DNA of 64,000 nt from positions 310,001 through 374,000 of the forward strand of contig JAGFMI010000020.1 of assembly GCA_021030905.1 (NCBI GenBank), given 5' to 3'. The notes beneath the pieces are model-generated. The model was given only the letters and a program-made list of their open reading frames with translations, had not been told where the DNA came from and searched no databases. Positions within the stretch are counted from its first letter, which is position 1, and each line of letters begins with the position of its first letter. Positions 34,956 through 46,009 of this stretch are shown one piece after another. Position numbers and translations under genes: made by a program. This DNA comes from Pyrenula massariospora. Lineage: Eukaryota; Ascomycota; Eurotiomycetes; Pyrenulales; Pyrenulaceae.

Positions 34956-36184
34956 TATACTAGGTACTTTGTCATGGTTGCGGCTAGCAGCTCTCCAGAT
35001 CCTACGCATTCCTTTCTTACGACTCGCCAAACTGCAATTACAAACCCTTTGGAGGTAGAATTTAAACGAGGAGACGGATTCACTTCCACAATCAAAGCAA
35101 GGCCCGCTGTGAAGACCGGCATATCATTAGAACCACTCGACAGACGTGCATGGACTTTTCAAGAGCAATACCATGCGGTACGGCTGCTCCGCTACACGGG
35201 CCAGGAGCTTGTATGGACCTGCCGCACCGCGATGGGCTGTGAGTGCGAATCCACGCATACAGAAACATCGCCGGACCTTTTCCACAAGAAGATATCGGAA
35301 AAGTACTGCACATCGGTCGCCGATACCTCTACTCCCCAGGAATCATTCACGCAGTGGTAGACAATGATCTATTCAAAACCAAAAGGCGACTCACAAACCG
35401 ATTGGACAGACTGCCAGCTATATCGGGCGTCGCCGCGATGATACAACAGAGAACCGGTTCATCGTACTTCGCCGGTGTCTGGAAGGACAACATTGTGCGC
35501 GACCTCAGGTGGCGCACAGTTCCATCCACGGGCTCAATAATCGCCTTCTTGGCCTATGATTTTACAAATCTTGATTTCGTAAATTTTTCCGAACTTCGGA
35601 CATCGTCGACCTACCGAGCTCCGTCTTTTTCCTGGGCGTCGATAGACTTGGGAGTAGTTGAATATGTTGATTCTGGCGACTACTATCACAGCGATGTAGA
35701 GATAGACGCAGCAGTCATCGAAGTACCATGCGCTTTTAAGGGAGTTAACCCATTTGGAGAGGTAACAGATGGCTTTATCATCCTTGAAGCACCGATGGTG
35801 GAGGCTCGCTTGAAGGTCGCGGGTACTTCCCATAGATATCCGGGGTTTAGTAGTCTCTATCACAATGGGATGGTAGCTGAGATGCGAGATGATCTCCCAC
35901 TGGTCGCGAGAATAGGCCTAACAGAGTCAGGAGTACAAGAATCTACAATTAGCCGCGCGTCCGATGGCGATGTTTCAGTGCAATATCTCACCGGAATGGT
36001 ATATTGTCTTGCTCTCTACCATGTGGAAGGGAAAATGGCAGCACTGGTGCTAGGACGTTCGGAAAGGATTCCAGGGGCATACGAGCGAATTGGAGTCATG
36101 GAATTTCGTGGCAATCATGGCCAATCGATTAACCCTCAAGCGTGGTCTGAGGGCGCGGAGAGCTGTCGGATTAAGATAGTATAA
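34956..36184 (+). pseudogene. HET-domain gene, C-terminal half only
   Basis: Homology starts in the middle of a HET domain (RYFVMVAASSSPDPTHSFLT, then LDRRAWTFQEQYHAVRLL) just 84 bp after the stop of the preceding HET gene, with no N-terminal HET motifs. It continues in a second overlapping frame (LTNRLDRLPAISGVAAMIQQ; PSFSWASIDLG) to the end AWSEGAESCRIKIV at 36184, so at least one reading-frame break separates the two parts. The start of homology is about where the 31184-32074 fragment ends, allowing for a few dozen lost residues. I therefore treat it as the likely other half of that gene and non-functional on its own. Confidence 0.7.
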
Positions 36185-37679
36185 GATTTTGCTAAGCTAA
36201 AGAGTCGCGAAGGTAGGCTTTTGTAACCGATAAGCAAAGTTACGCACTGGCATGCATTGGTGTTTTTCTATTACGATAAGAAATCCAAGTTTACTGATCT
36301 ACGCAGAATCAAATGCCCAATAAAACGAAGCTCTAGTCATCAAATTTCAACGGTATTCGCCTAAGGATCGGCCGGGACAGGCGCAGATTACATCCGTTCC
36401 AAAAGAATTCCTACAGAATCTCCCCATCGGAGATGCCAGAGATACCGGAGTACAGAAGAAAGACTAGTCAATCTCGATGCCACCCATAACTCAGGGTACG
36501 ACATCGTCAGCACAGCCTGTGATAGTCTGCAGTGCTTCTTGGCCGGAAACCACCTCCAGGTCGGATCGAAAGCCCTATACATCAGGAAGAACTTCGCAGG
36601 TCAGGTTGAAGGCACCGCCAACTGGCCTACAGAACCTATCATAAAGTCAAAGTTTTCGATCTGGATACCTTGGCTTCAAGGTAAGTAGTCATAATTTCAC
36701 GGGATCGACCGGCCAAATTTTGTGTTGTCGCGTTGAAAAACCTCGCGATATCCAGAGGCCACTGGTGTGATTTCATGCAGAGCCAATAGCGGAATCTTGC
36801 TTAGAGACTAGGTGGATTGTACGGGCCTTCGGATAGATTCCTAATAGGAGTCGCAGAGAGAGGTTAAGGAAAATATTTTGATACAAATTCTTACGTCAAT
36901 TATGCAGAGTTTTGTGGATCAACCCTAAGCTCTTGATTAAACCACCTGGCAATACTCGGACGGCTATGATCGGACACATCTGCTGTCAACACCACCCTAA
37001 CCTTTACCACCTCTCCTCCCCCCAACCCCCAATCCTCACCCACAACCCGCCCAGAGAAGCCCACACCCCAACCACACCCCCACCCACCCCGTCCCCAAAT
37101 CTCACCCTCTTCTATCACTCCAAAACCAAGCATCCGCTCCCCCCCGAAACCAACCTTCCCCATCTCCCCACGCTAACCCAACCGGCGAGAACCGTCCAGC
37201 CCTCAAAGCAACGAGATAGCGTGAGAGTCGAGTATCCTACGGCAGAGTCTGTATGGAGAGCTTAGGTGGTGTAAGCGTTGAAGGGATTTGTTGGTCGGTC
37301 GCGGTGGGTTGATGGGTTGATGGGTTCAGACCCTCTGTGATGGAGCTAGTTAGAGCGAGGGGTAGGTATGTTTGCGCTGGGTCGTGTGTGCGTTGGCTTG
37401 CTGTGCGGCTCGGTTTGGACTGGGGTTGGGGTTGTTCTTGGCTGGGTAGGTAGGATCTCTTCCTGTTACGGGGAAGGGAGAAGGGAAGGGGGTAGGGGGG
37501 TGCTACGGTTTTGGGCTGTCGGTCGTTGGGATTTTATTTGCAGTTTCCTTGAGAATGACAAGAACTGGTAGTTGAGTCTGCTATCAACTTAGACACGGCT
37601 CGGATCGTCCGTCTAACAATTTACAGACTGGGTTCTACAGTATCTCATACTTCAGCTCTCCCAACCCCGGCCGAAGAAT
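36185..37679. other. Intergenic, C-rich then G-rich low complexity
   Basis: About 1.5 kb. The + strand is strongly C-rich at 36985-37190 and G-rich at 37360-37510, which produces open frames without meaning. No gene or element recognised. Confidence 0.4.
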
Positions 37680-38570
37680 GTCCTCCGACAACGACTACAG
37701 CTTCACACCCAGCTCCTCATCTTTCGCCTGGTCAGATACACCGACCGCCTTCCGATCCAACACAGTATACCGCCTCTGAATTTCCTCTTTGACCACATAA
37801 TCCGAACTGCGCGCCGATCAGCACCCTCCATGAACGGCCGTATGACCTTCACGCCGATTTTACCCATCGTCTCATAAGCTTCAACGGCTTGATCCTGCTA
37901 GTCCGTCTCCATAGCCCCGGGATATGTGGCATTGGTCCACGGATGTAGTTCTTCAATGCGCTGTGGATCGAAGCCGAGGTTCGACATATCCGCGAGCCGA
38001 GCAGCGGGGGCTCGCACTAAAAGCACTTGCGTGAGCTTCGTGCGGGCGTAGAGGTTTGATGGGACGATAACCGTATTCAGCTCTTCCACGGAGGCGAACT
38101 TGGTGGAGCTACGCGCGAAGCGATAGAATTTGCTGGATTGCAGCACGATGCGGGAGTCTTACGTCTTCCGCAGAATCGGCGGGAGTGTCATGACCAGATG
38201 GAGCTGGCTGGTGTGGTTGCCCTAAATGTGCGCATGCGAGCCGATCGAGCTTCGCTGAGAGCTCCTTTGCAACTTTGTTTGGTCTGCTTGATGTCTGCAA
38301 GGTCGCATCCCATCCATCGAATTTTGCTGGCGTCGCTGTGTTTCTCGAGTTCTTTCTGGGCCGTGCTCTTCTTTCTTGGAGGATGTACAGAGTGGAGGGG
38401 GTTGTGCTGGAGGAAGTGGCGCGGAGATGCCGAAGCCGATTCCTACGAGCTCGGCTGGTCGAGTATAGTCTGCAATCGTCAGGGTTGTCTGTGAAACTCT
38501 GTCCGAGAATGCTGTAGGACATTGTTGTTCCTTTTCGACGTTCTCATGCGCGCTGGTCCCAAATCTTGAC
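37680..38570 (-). pseudogene. Decayed short-chain dehydrogenase/reductase gene
   Basis: Fragments of one SDR occur in order on the minus strand but in different frames. Near 38330 KELEKHSDASKIRWMGCDLA is readable, then KVAKELSAKLDRL (about 38250) in another frame, and then HTSQLHLVMTLPPILRKT (about 38190). SSKFYRFARSSTKFASVEEL, followed by NLYARTKLTQVLLVRA where the YxxxK active site falls, spans 38146-38030. The tail resembles the C-terminus of protochlorophyllide-reductase/retinol-dehydrogenase-like fungal SDRs (KDEELGVKL near 37695). At least three changes of frame are needed, and the Rossmann GxxxGxG motif could not be found. It is a broken host gene. Confidence 0.65.
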
Positions 38571-38775
38571 AAACTTCGATGCTCAGACGCCTGGGTAAAC
38601 CCACCCTGACGCGTGCCACTCCTCCGTCTTTTCAGTCGTTGATCGACCTTTTCGCAGCAGATTACGATTCGGTAGAGCTTGAACCGTACCTAGAAGAGTC
38701 CGTTGCCTCATGTGCGTGGAGGTTCAGCTTATCCAGGCACTGATGGTTGCGTTGAGGCGTGGCGCCCTACGCACA

Positions 38776-39195
38776 TCAATATTGGGCTTTGTCTTCGAAA
38801 TGTGCTGTTTCTTTTGACCTCAAGGGTGCCGATAGAGTCCCGTAGCTGATCCTGCGACTCACTGTCTTGACTTCATCTGGCTCCATCATCCTTGTATTGA
38901 CGCCCATTTTGCGGCTTTCTTCGATTGACTTCCAGTGAGTCACACACCCGCAAACCGAGCAAAAGTGGAATTCGAGGTCGCGGTCGCCCCAAACGTATTT
39001 CTTGGTCGGTGAGCTGCCTGTGACGGAAATCTTAATCTCCTTCGGATCATAGTATGCCCAAGCCGCCGCGTAGCGCCGACAGATTGTACACTGGCACTCA
39101 TTGATTTCGCGAGGTCTGCTAGGAGTCTGGATTGTCACAGCACCGCAATGGCATGTTGATTTCACCGGCGCGATTGAGTCTGAAGGCGTTGCCAT
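38776..39195 (-). CDS. GFA / CENP-V-type zinc protein
   Basis: A 139-residue single-exon protein. The GFA fold's zinc ligands are visible in order: CHCGAVTI near residue 16, CQCTICRRYAAAW near 34, and FCSVCGCVTHW near 78. This is the pattern of glutathione-dependent formaldehyde-activating enzyme relatives, small proteins that bind two zinc ions. Most fungal members are uncharacterised, and a role in glutathione-linked detoxification is family inference only. I chose the ATG at 39195. The gene has no signal peptide and is not obviously linked to its neighbours, a decayed SDR gene and a P450 fragment. Confidence 0.88.
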   Translation of the reverse strand: MATPSDSIAPVKSTCHCGAVTIQTPSRPREINECQCTICRRYAAAWAYYDPKEIKISVTGSSPTKKYVWGDRDLEFHFCSVCGCVTHWKSIEESRKMGVNTRMMEPDEVKTVSRRISYGTLSAPLRSKETAHFEDKAQY

Positions 39196-40094
39196 CACCT
39201 ACGAAGACGTTGATGAGATTGCACTCGTTGGATTGCGGTCAGCCTCACTGAAAATTAGCGACTGTGGGTCACAGCGAGTGGTGTGATCGGGCGAGTAAGT
39301 TGTTACGGGAAGGACCGACTGCGGACAAATCGCCTTTAACGAATGCGGTGAGCGAACAATTGATTGGGATTGTTGGCCTAGGCTAATTAGGGAGGATGAA
39401 GCTGGTGGGCAAATCCTTCAAAAATTTGAGCTAACCTCATTCGGCAAGGCTTGTATATGAGGCAGCTCTGGTGGAAGGCATGTATATGAGACAGCTCCGA
39501 TGGAAGGCCTCTCAGCGGTGTGCGCGATTGGGGGGACACGATGCCAGCATGATGACACGTGGCCAGAGAAGTCTTTATAGTACCAAGCCTGCGACCTTCG
39601 CCGACATAGCGAGCGTATGCCCTCCTGTCAAGATAGACATCAGACGCAAGACATCGAATGCGATCGTGGCACACGGGGATCAAGAGCAGTGTACGCCTGT
39701 TGTTTTGCAGTTCCGACTTGGAAGGAGTAGTAGCCTTCTCGCCGGATGGCAGGATGCTGGCGTAGGTATTGAATGACAAGATAGTGCAGCTGTGCAGCTC
39801 TACTAGGGCGCCTTGCAATGGCTCATACTGACTGAGATGCTGACCTCTATTCGAATTTTGCGCTTTTCCCGAATACTGTATGAAAAAAGGAGACGATGTG
39901 CAAGAAGACCGATTTCGTCACCGGATATGTCTCTGTTATTGTGACTGTACCATACTATCTGTATGACCACTGCATCGACACTGCAATGATGACTAGCCCT
40001 CGCGTTACTACAACAACTTATCTATACAGCAACAAGACGCGAAGCCCGCGCGGCCTTGCCTTAAGACCTGTAAAGTTAACAGCTGGAAGACTTG
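39196..40094. repeat. Intergenic with a 29-bp tandem duplication
   Basis: Two diverged copies of a 29-bp unit (TGTATATGAGGCAGCTC... and TGTATATGAGACAGCTC...) lie at 39451-39479 and 39480-39508. The remainder shows no gene. Confidence 0.4.
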
Positions 40095-40473
40095 TCTGAA
40101 GCTGACCGTCCTTCACTGCGGCGGTGGCTTATCTGGCAAGGAACCTATCTTGGTAATGCCAGGCGATCAAATGAACATAGCTTTCAGCTCGATGCACGCG
40201 GACCCAGAAATCTGGGGCCCGGATTTAGATGATTTCCGACCTGAAAGATGGGTCGGTCTAAAGCAAAGCTGGGAGTATATTCCGTTCCTCGGTGGGCGTA
40301 GAATTTGCCCGGCGCAGCAACGGGTGTTGACGGAGATCGCATTCATACTGACCAGACTTGTCCAAGAATTCGAGGCTTGTGAAAACCGGGATGACTGCGA
40401 TGGGTATATTGAGGAGCGAGTCTTTACTAAAGAAAGCAGAAACGGCGTTCAGGTAGCTTTCAGAGTGAATTAA
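40095..40473 (+). pseudogene. Cytochrome P450 C-terminal fragment (CYP52-like)
   Basis: About 125 codons matching only the end of a P450. TVLHCGGGLSGKEPILVMPG and MNIAFSSMHADPEIWGPDLD are the loop before the meander, DFRPERW is the conserved PERF-like motif, and PFLGGRRICPAQQRVLTEIA is the haem loop with its cysteine ligand. The CPAQQ form and the GGG loop fit CYP52-type fatty-acid or alkane hydroxylases of ascomycetes. The membrane anchor, I-helix and ExxR regions that should precede it are not found in the upstream 600 bp in any frame. It is therefore a truncated copy. Confidence 0.75.
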
Positions 40474-40744
40474 AGTTGAGACTATACTGTAATGATAGCA
40501 GTAAAGGGGTCAGCATTCTATCTCCACTAATCTTAAAGTGCAGCAGCGCGGATGGTGTAAGCATTAGTAGGAACACTGCTGTCGTGGCGGCTAAATGTAG
40601 TGGGCAGATCGGCCTAAAATTTCATGAGAGGCAAGGATCTTAGCCATAGCTGGCATTCACCCGGTGATGGCATGCTCGAGGATGAGGATTGGAACGGGAC
40701 GCAGTCCATCTCCCCATGTGAAGAATCATTGTTCAAGTTAATTT

Positions 40745-41413
40745 CTAGTGCAATTTTCTTGCATAAATGATAATCTCCTGATTGCTGAATACCTTTTGCT
40801 CGTTTCCATGTACTGCCAAGTCAACCATCGTGGCTCCAAGCTCAGTGATCCCAATGGATATAGAGTTAGGTAAGACACACTTCTGAAGGAAAGCCCCGGT
40901 CTTGGGCAGCACGGCTCCTGGTTTGACGAGGTAAACAGTAAATTCACTCTGCGGATTTTCTTCTGCAGATTCTAAAACCCTTGTCTCTGCTGCGCCTCTA
41001 ATGCGACGCCCATTAGCATAGAACCACAAGGACCGTTCTTTCTCGCCTTCTTTTGGGGGCGGTTCGGTAAACGCTCCACCCAATTGGACGTATCGAAAAG
41101 GTGCCGACCCGGACGGCCGTGTTTTGATAGCCTTGATAAACGTGAGAGGGTATTCGATGTCGACTCTCTCATCTCCAGTGTATGTGCCCAAGCACCAAAT
41201 GGCGGCGTCGGCGGTTTTCAGCTCGTGGATAGTAGGTTCGTCGTATGAGGTGAAGTCTTTTACAACAATCACTTTGGCTTTGGGATGCTCGGCTAGGTCT
41301 TCGAGATCTCGACGAGTGAGAATGATGACAGAAGTTATGGATGGATGATTTAGGCATTGGGTGAGGACTTCGCTTCCGATGTACCCTGTACCGCCAGATA
41401 GAACGACTTTCAT
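40745..41413 (-). CDS. NAD(P)-binding Rossmann protein (atypical SDR, NmrA/HTATIP2-like)
   Basis: A 222-residue single-exon protein starting MKVVLSGGTGYIGSEVLTQC, the GxxGxxG dinucleotide motif of atypical SDRs. VIILTRRDLEDLAEHPKAKV is the usual second strand with an arginine that would favour NADP. DAAIWCLGTYTGDERVDIEY and RYVQLGGAFTEPP follow, then YANGRRIRGAAETRVLES, where the atypical active-site tyrosine region lies, and TVYLVKPGAVLPKTGAF. Such proteins serve as oxidoreductases or redox sensors. The substrate is unknown. I used the ATG immediately before the Rossmann strand. Confidence 0.82.
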   Translation of the reverse strand: MKVVLSGGTGYIGSEVLTQCLNHPSITSVIILTRRDLEDLAEHPKAKVIVVKDFTSYDEPTIHELKTADAAIWCLGTYTGDERVDIEYPLTFIKAIKTRPSGSAPFRYVQLGGAFTEPPPKEGEKERSLWFYANGRRIRGAAETRVLESAEENPQSEFTVYLVKPGAVLPKTGAFLQKCVLPNSISIGITELGATMVDLAVHGNEQKVFSNQEIIIYARKLH

Positions 41414-41727
41414 TTTCGGGATTGAAATGGATGGCAACAAGCTAGTAGTCGTTGCTCAAATGAGATTTGATGCGGCAGTAGCAAACAGGAATCGATGAAA
41501 TTAAGTTAATGCTCTGTTCCCGAGACGCTACTAAGTAAATAAAATGGTTGAAACAGCCAAGCCATGATCGAATTAGACGGAAGTGATGCGTCGTTAGGTG
41601 CCTAGATTGGGGGCCGGCTGCCAAGAAATTGCCCTCTTGCATGTTCTGCTGATTCTCTGGCTAGCATCCCTTCTGTAGTCTCTCCATCTACAATCTTCTA
41701 GCATTGCTAAATGGAAACTCGATTCGA
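41414..41727. other. Divergent promoter region
   Basis: About 310 bp between the divergent starts of the Rossmann protein and the HET gene. No motif seen. Confidence 0.35.
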
Positions 41728-44146
41728 ATGGAACGATCGGATTTCGCCGAGTTTGCCTCTACGATCCAGGCCGAGCTTGATCGCCCTCTCGGAGCCGGAG
41801 ATGAGAATGACCGTATTTGTTCCTGTGGAAATAATGGACATGAGAATCTGAGAAAATGGTACAAGAACTACATCTCCTTTGGGATGTTGTCTGATTTTGA
41901 GCCTGAATACGACACATTTGATCGAAAGAATGTCGAGAGAGATGTTCGCAAGCTCATGGCTGATTTCAAATTGTCCAACGGTTTCTGCGCCAAGTGTCGA
42001 AATTTATTGGATAAATGGCCAGAATTCATGGATGACGCATCCAAACTAGAAGCTAGAGACGGCCAGGAGGAAGTCTTCAAGCTTTTACACTTCCATACGG
42101 TTGCGGAGCTTGAAGCTTCACAAAGAAGCAAATGTCTTTTATGTATGCTCTTTGTAAGGTGTATTTTTGATGGTGGAGGGTCTTTAGAGTTGTGGTATAA
42201 ATATGAAAATCGCTTGAAATGCCTAGGCATGCCTTCATCAATCGCCTCGTCATGGGGAAAAAGTTCGCTCTGGGGTGACGAAGGTCCAGTTCTCTGCCTG
42301 AAACGGCCAGGGTATCTCGTATCTAGGGATCTGACCATGGAACCTCTTTATGTAACTCCAGTTGCAGCAACACGTATGGCTCAAACTCACCAACGGTTGA
42401 CAATTAATTCTCATGGATGCAGATCTACTTAATGAAGAACGAGCCACCGAATGGACTGTAGAACAAGGCACGGCGTCAAGACAGATAGCACACACATTGC
42501 TAACATCAGCAGGTACCCTTCGGCAATCGATTTCAAAAACTTCGACTGCAGTGCAGCAGGATCTGGCACAGCTGGAATTAGCCAAGCAATGGCTCCTTAC
42601 TTGCTTGGCAAATCACGAATGTTGCAAACATTCTAGAGAATACGCGTCACCTACAAGACTTCTAGATGTCAGGACAAATTTTGTACGGCTAGTAATGACA
42701 AAGGGTAGGAATACATCACCCAGATACGCCACTTTGAGCCATTGCTGGGGAGATCAAAACTTCCTTACGCTTAAGAGACAAACAGTAGAGCCATTCTCGG
42801 CTACTCTACCGGTGGCGAAATTAACGAAGACATTCAGAGATGCCATCGAAATTACTCGATATTTGGGTCTCGACTATCTGTGGATTGATTCTCTCTGTAT
42901 CATCCAGGATTCTGATACAGATTGGAGGAACGAAGCTGGGACTATGAGTTCTATATATCGAGGATCAACCATTAATATTGCAGCAGCAGGCGCAAGAAAC
43001 GGTGGTTGGGGTTGCTTCCTTAAATCCGAAGACTTTGTCGGGAAAGTGCGCGTTGAGCGGCAAAGAGGTAACAACCTCATGGCCTGGGACATTGCGCCGA
43101 ATAGCTACTCTGGTTCTGTGGCCCGATCGCACCTATCAAGCAGAGCATGGGCTCTACAGGAAAGAATTTTGCCTCTTCGAACGCTCTATTTCACTAAGAC
43201 AGAATCATTCTGGGGATGTGGATTCTATGATGCCAGTGAGTCTTTCCCCGAAGGACTTCCTAAATTTTCAGAGGAACATGCATTGCATCTTAAGAAGGGT
43301 CTCATCTGCGAGAACTGGGAGCCAATAGTCGACATGTATTCAATGGCAAAACTCACGTATAGAGGTGACAGACTAGTTGCTATATCAGGGATTGCCCGGG
43401 CTGCCCAGGAGGAGAATGGAGATAAATACTTGGCTGGTCTTTGGAGGCGCAATCTTGAGGCTCAGCTGTGTTGGAAGTGTCGAGTTGGGAGCCGCCGACC
43501 TCCTCGCTCCGAGCCATACATAGCGCCTACTTGGTCATGGGCCTCGATCGACGGTGGAGTCCACTCTCAATTGTACAACGGCCCAAAAGATCAACACTAT
43601 CTTTATGGCCATGTCTGTGATGCTGTTATAGACTCCTCTGGTCCAGATCCTTTTGGTCAAGCGTGTGGAGGAACAATCACTCTGCGCTTCAGGTTCATGC
43701 TTCAAGGAGTGAGACTAGGGCATAGACGCAAATATGGTTCAATTTCCTGTGACATCAAATCTCTGGCTGGTGAAAGAGTTCTCTCGTACTCTGAAACTTG
43801 GACGGACTCGGACGATCTAGAGGACTCTGCAATTTTCATTCTACCTCTGATTGATAGAAGATATTACCCCAAGTCTGAGGAAGAGACGATTGAACAAGAA
43901 ACTAGGCGTCTCGAAGGCCTGTTGCTTCGTCCAGCAGAGACCACTAAAGGCGAGTACCGCCGAATTGGGATGTTCTCCCTGAATGTCAATGCAGATTCAG
44001 AAAATCGCAGTCACAGGCAAGACAGGATGGACCAATTTTGTAAACTTCTAGAAGAGACCGGGAGGGAAACCGCCGAAATATGCTGTGCTTATATTCTGAC
44101 AGGATCAGAGGATGATGATGAAAGGTATGTTATTACCCTCGTATAG
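41728..44146 (+). CDS. HET-domain protein, long N-terminal extension
   Basis: Two exons (41728-42373, 42423-44146) give 789 residues. A 49-nt intron joins AATHLLNEERATEW. The first 310 residues hold a Cys-containing region (RICSCGNNGHENL; FCAKCRNLLDKW; SKCLLCMLFVRCIF) seen in shorter form in the other HET copies. The HET domain is intact: RYATLSHCWGDQ (about residue 316), FRDAIEITRYLGLDY, LWIDSLCIIQDSDTDWRNEA (about 366), MSSIYRGSTINIAAAGARNG and SSRAWALQERILPLRTLYF. PTWSWASIDGG marks the variable C-terminal region, which continues without a break to the end. It is likely functional in non-self recognition or cell-death signalling, on family grounds only. Confidence 0.88.
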
Positions 44147-46009
44147 TTAGAGGACCAGACGAGGTTGGTGCGGAAAGAAAAGAACTGAGAGATGGTTCAT
44201 CGTCTAAGACTATGAGACGGAAATGGTCAATCGAGAGAGACGAGTCTATTTTTGATTGAGGCTCGAGAGGCTATGAAAGATTGTCTCATAATTATCCTTC
44301 CAAGGTCAGGCAACGTGTATCGATGTCTGAGTTATCTGTAACGGCCAAATCCACCAACTCATTTTCCAATGACAAAAGGATACTTTGCTGAATTTGTGTA
44401 TTTGTGACTCATAGCAGGATCAGCTCCCATTCTGGACCAACAATCTTAGCTGAACCGCACTTGACATACGGTTTTGATGCAAAGCAGATATGTAAAATAA
44501 TGACCGCAGAAGACTCCAGGAGCAAAATAATCACCTGTGGTATCAAAGAGACCTGCTAGAGTCTTAAGCAGAGCCAATGTAAGCTTGAAAGTACATTGCT
44601 GAAGCTGATTGAGATCTGAGGAATGGGGAGGAGCACGGGGGGACAGGTGTGGTAATAGACGAAAATCCGGGCTATTTTCGCTAAAGACTTCATATGAATG
44701 GTTTCATGTAGTTTCCTTGGACGGAGATGATGCTAGAAAATGAATATAAGAGTTGTCCTCAAGGTCTGCACTCAAAATAATAAGGAAGAATAGATAAAGG
44801 AGCAATCCGAGAAGCTTGCATTAAGCCCGAGACTAAATCTCTTCTTGCATTTCCAGTCACCTCCGTTGCTTTGCTCTCCTCAATTATTTGGAAGTTCAGC
44901 ATTATTTCGTGTTTGTGGTCAAGGCGGCCTATGCTACTGCCATAGCAAGAGAGAACGACAAACTGAAAGACAATGACCCGCGCGAGTCTTACATCCATGA
45001 CAAAAATAGTACGCGCTTTCCGGCTTCAGCTCTTTATTGCAGCAGGAAACGTCAATGAAAGCGCTTGTAGAGATGTCTTGCTGGAAAGCACTTTTGAAAG
45101 ACTTATAGCGACGTAGACCATGCTCGTTGTCGTAACAGCCATTAGCGGTCTCATAGCAGCGGCATCGAGAGTCATGAGGTCAGCCGTGTGAATGTAGTGA
45201 CGATTAATGGAGAGCAATACACGCGCATAGAGGATGGTCGGATGCTTTAGTAGAACGATTAGCAAGTTGACTCATTGAAGAGTTTACACTCTTGTTTCCT
45301 GAAAGGTGCTCGTGTGTACTCATGTCAGCGGAAAAAGTAATCAAGGCATCGCCATGTCCATTGTCAAACAGAGCAGGTCTTTTGGTAGGCCTACTTGGCA
45401 GGAGAAGCTCACTAAACAGAGCATAATAGTTTATACGCTCGCGACATCGCACGGGGGTCAACCAGAAAGGATGTTGAGTTCGGTCAGCTTTAGTGATGCC
45501 ATAGTACTTTTCACCGCAGAGCTTATTCTCTCTCTCTTCAAGACGCTGTCTAGAGCTAGTAAACACTGATATATCCAGTCCAACTTTTGTGATGGAAATG
45601 GCCACGTATCGAAGCTGTATCCTCTTTACGGCAAGCAATATTAGGATTTCAGCGATTTATGAATGACCACTATGTCAAGCCGCAGATAGGCTTTACAAAA
45701 TGGAAGATGTAGGTGGGAGATAATCGACGAATGTTTAGCGTACAAAACACGAAACGCTGTACCAGGTACAGGGTAATTAGGGATAGAAAGTTGTCATATA
45801 CCAGATAGAAAATCTATCCACGGCGATCTAAGCGGTAATCGTTCTCAATGGAAACAACGGCCAGCACAAAGAAATAGAACCTGAACGGACAATAACGCAC
45901 TTGAAACCAAGAAACAGTCAAAACAGCAAAGAGCAGACCACGACGGAGAAAATAGAAAAGGGGTTGGGTGAAGCGCAAGTGTAGGCTTCATACCGATGTC
46001 AGCACCTCA
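44147..46009. other. Gene-free stretch
   Basis: About 1.9 kb, AT-richer than average. The longest open frame (45204-45638, minus) has no domain or signal. Nothing recognised. Confidence 0.4.

Noticed and set aside
36912-37265. Pro/Thr-rich open frame
   Set aside because: Produced by a C-rich tract (36985-37190).
45204-45638. Minus-strand open frame of 144 codons
   Set aside because: No domain or signal; overlaps another frame on the opposite strand of equal quality.
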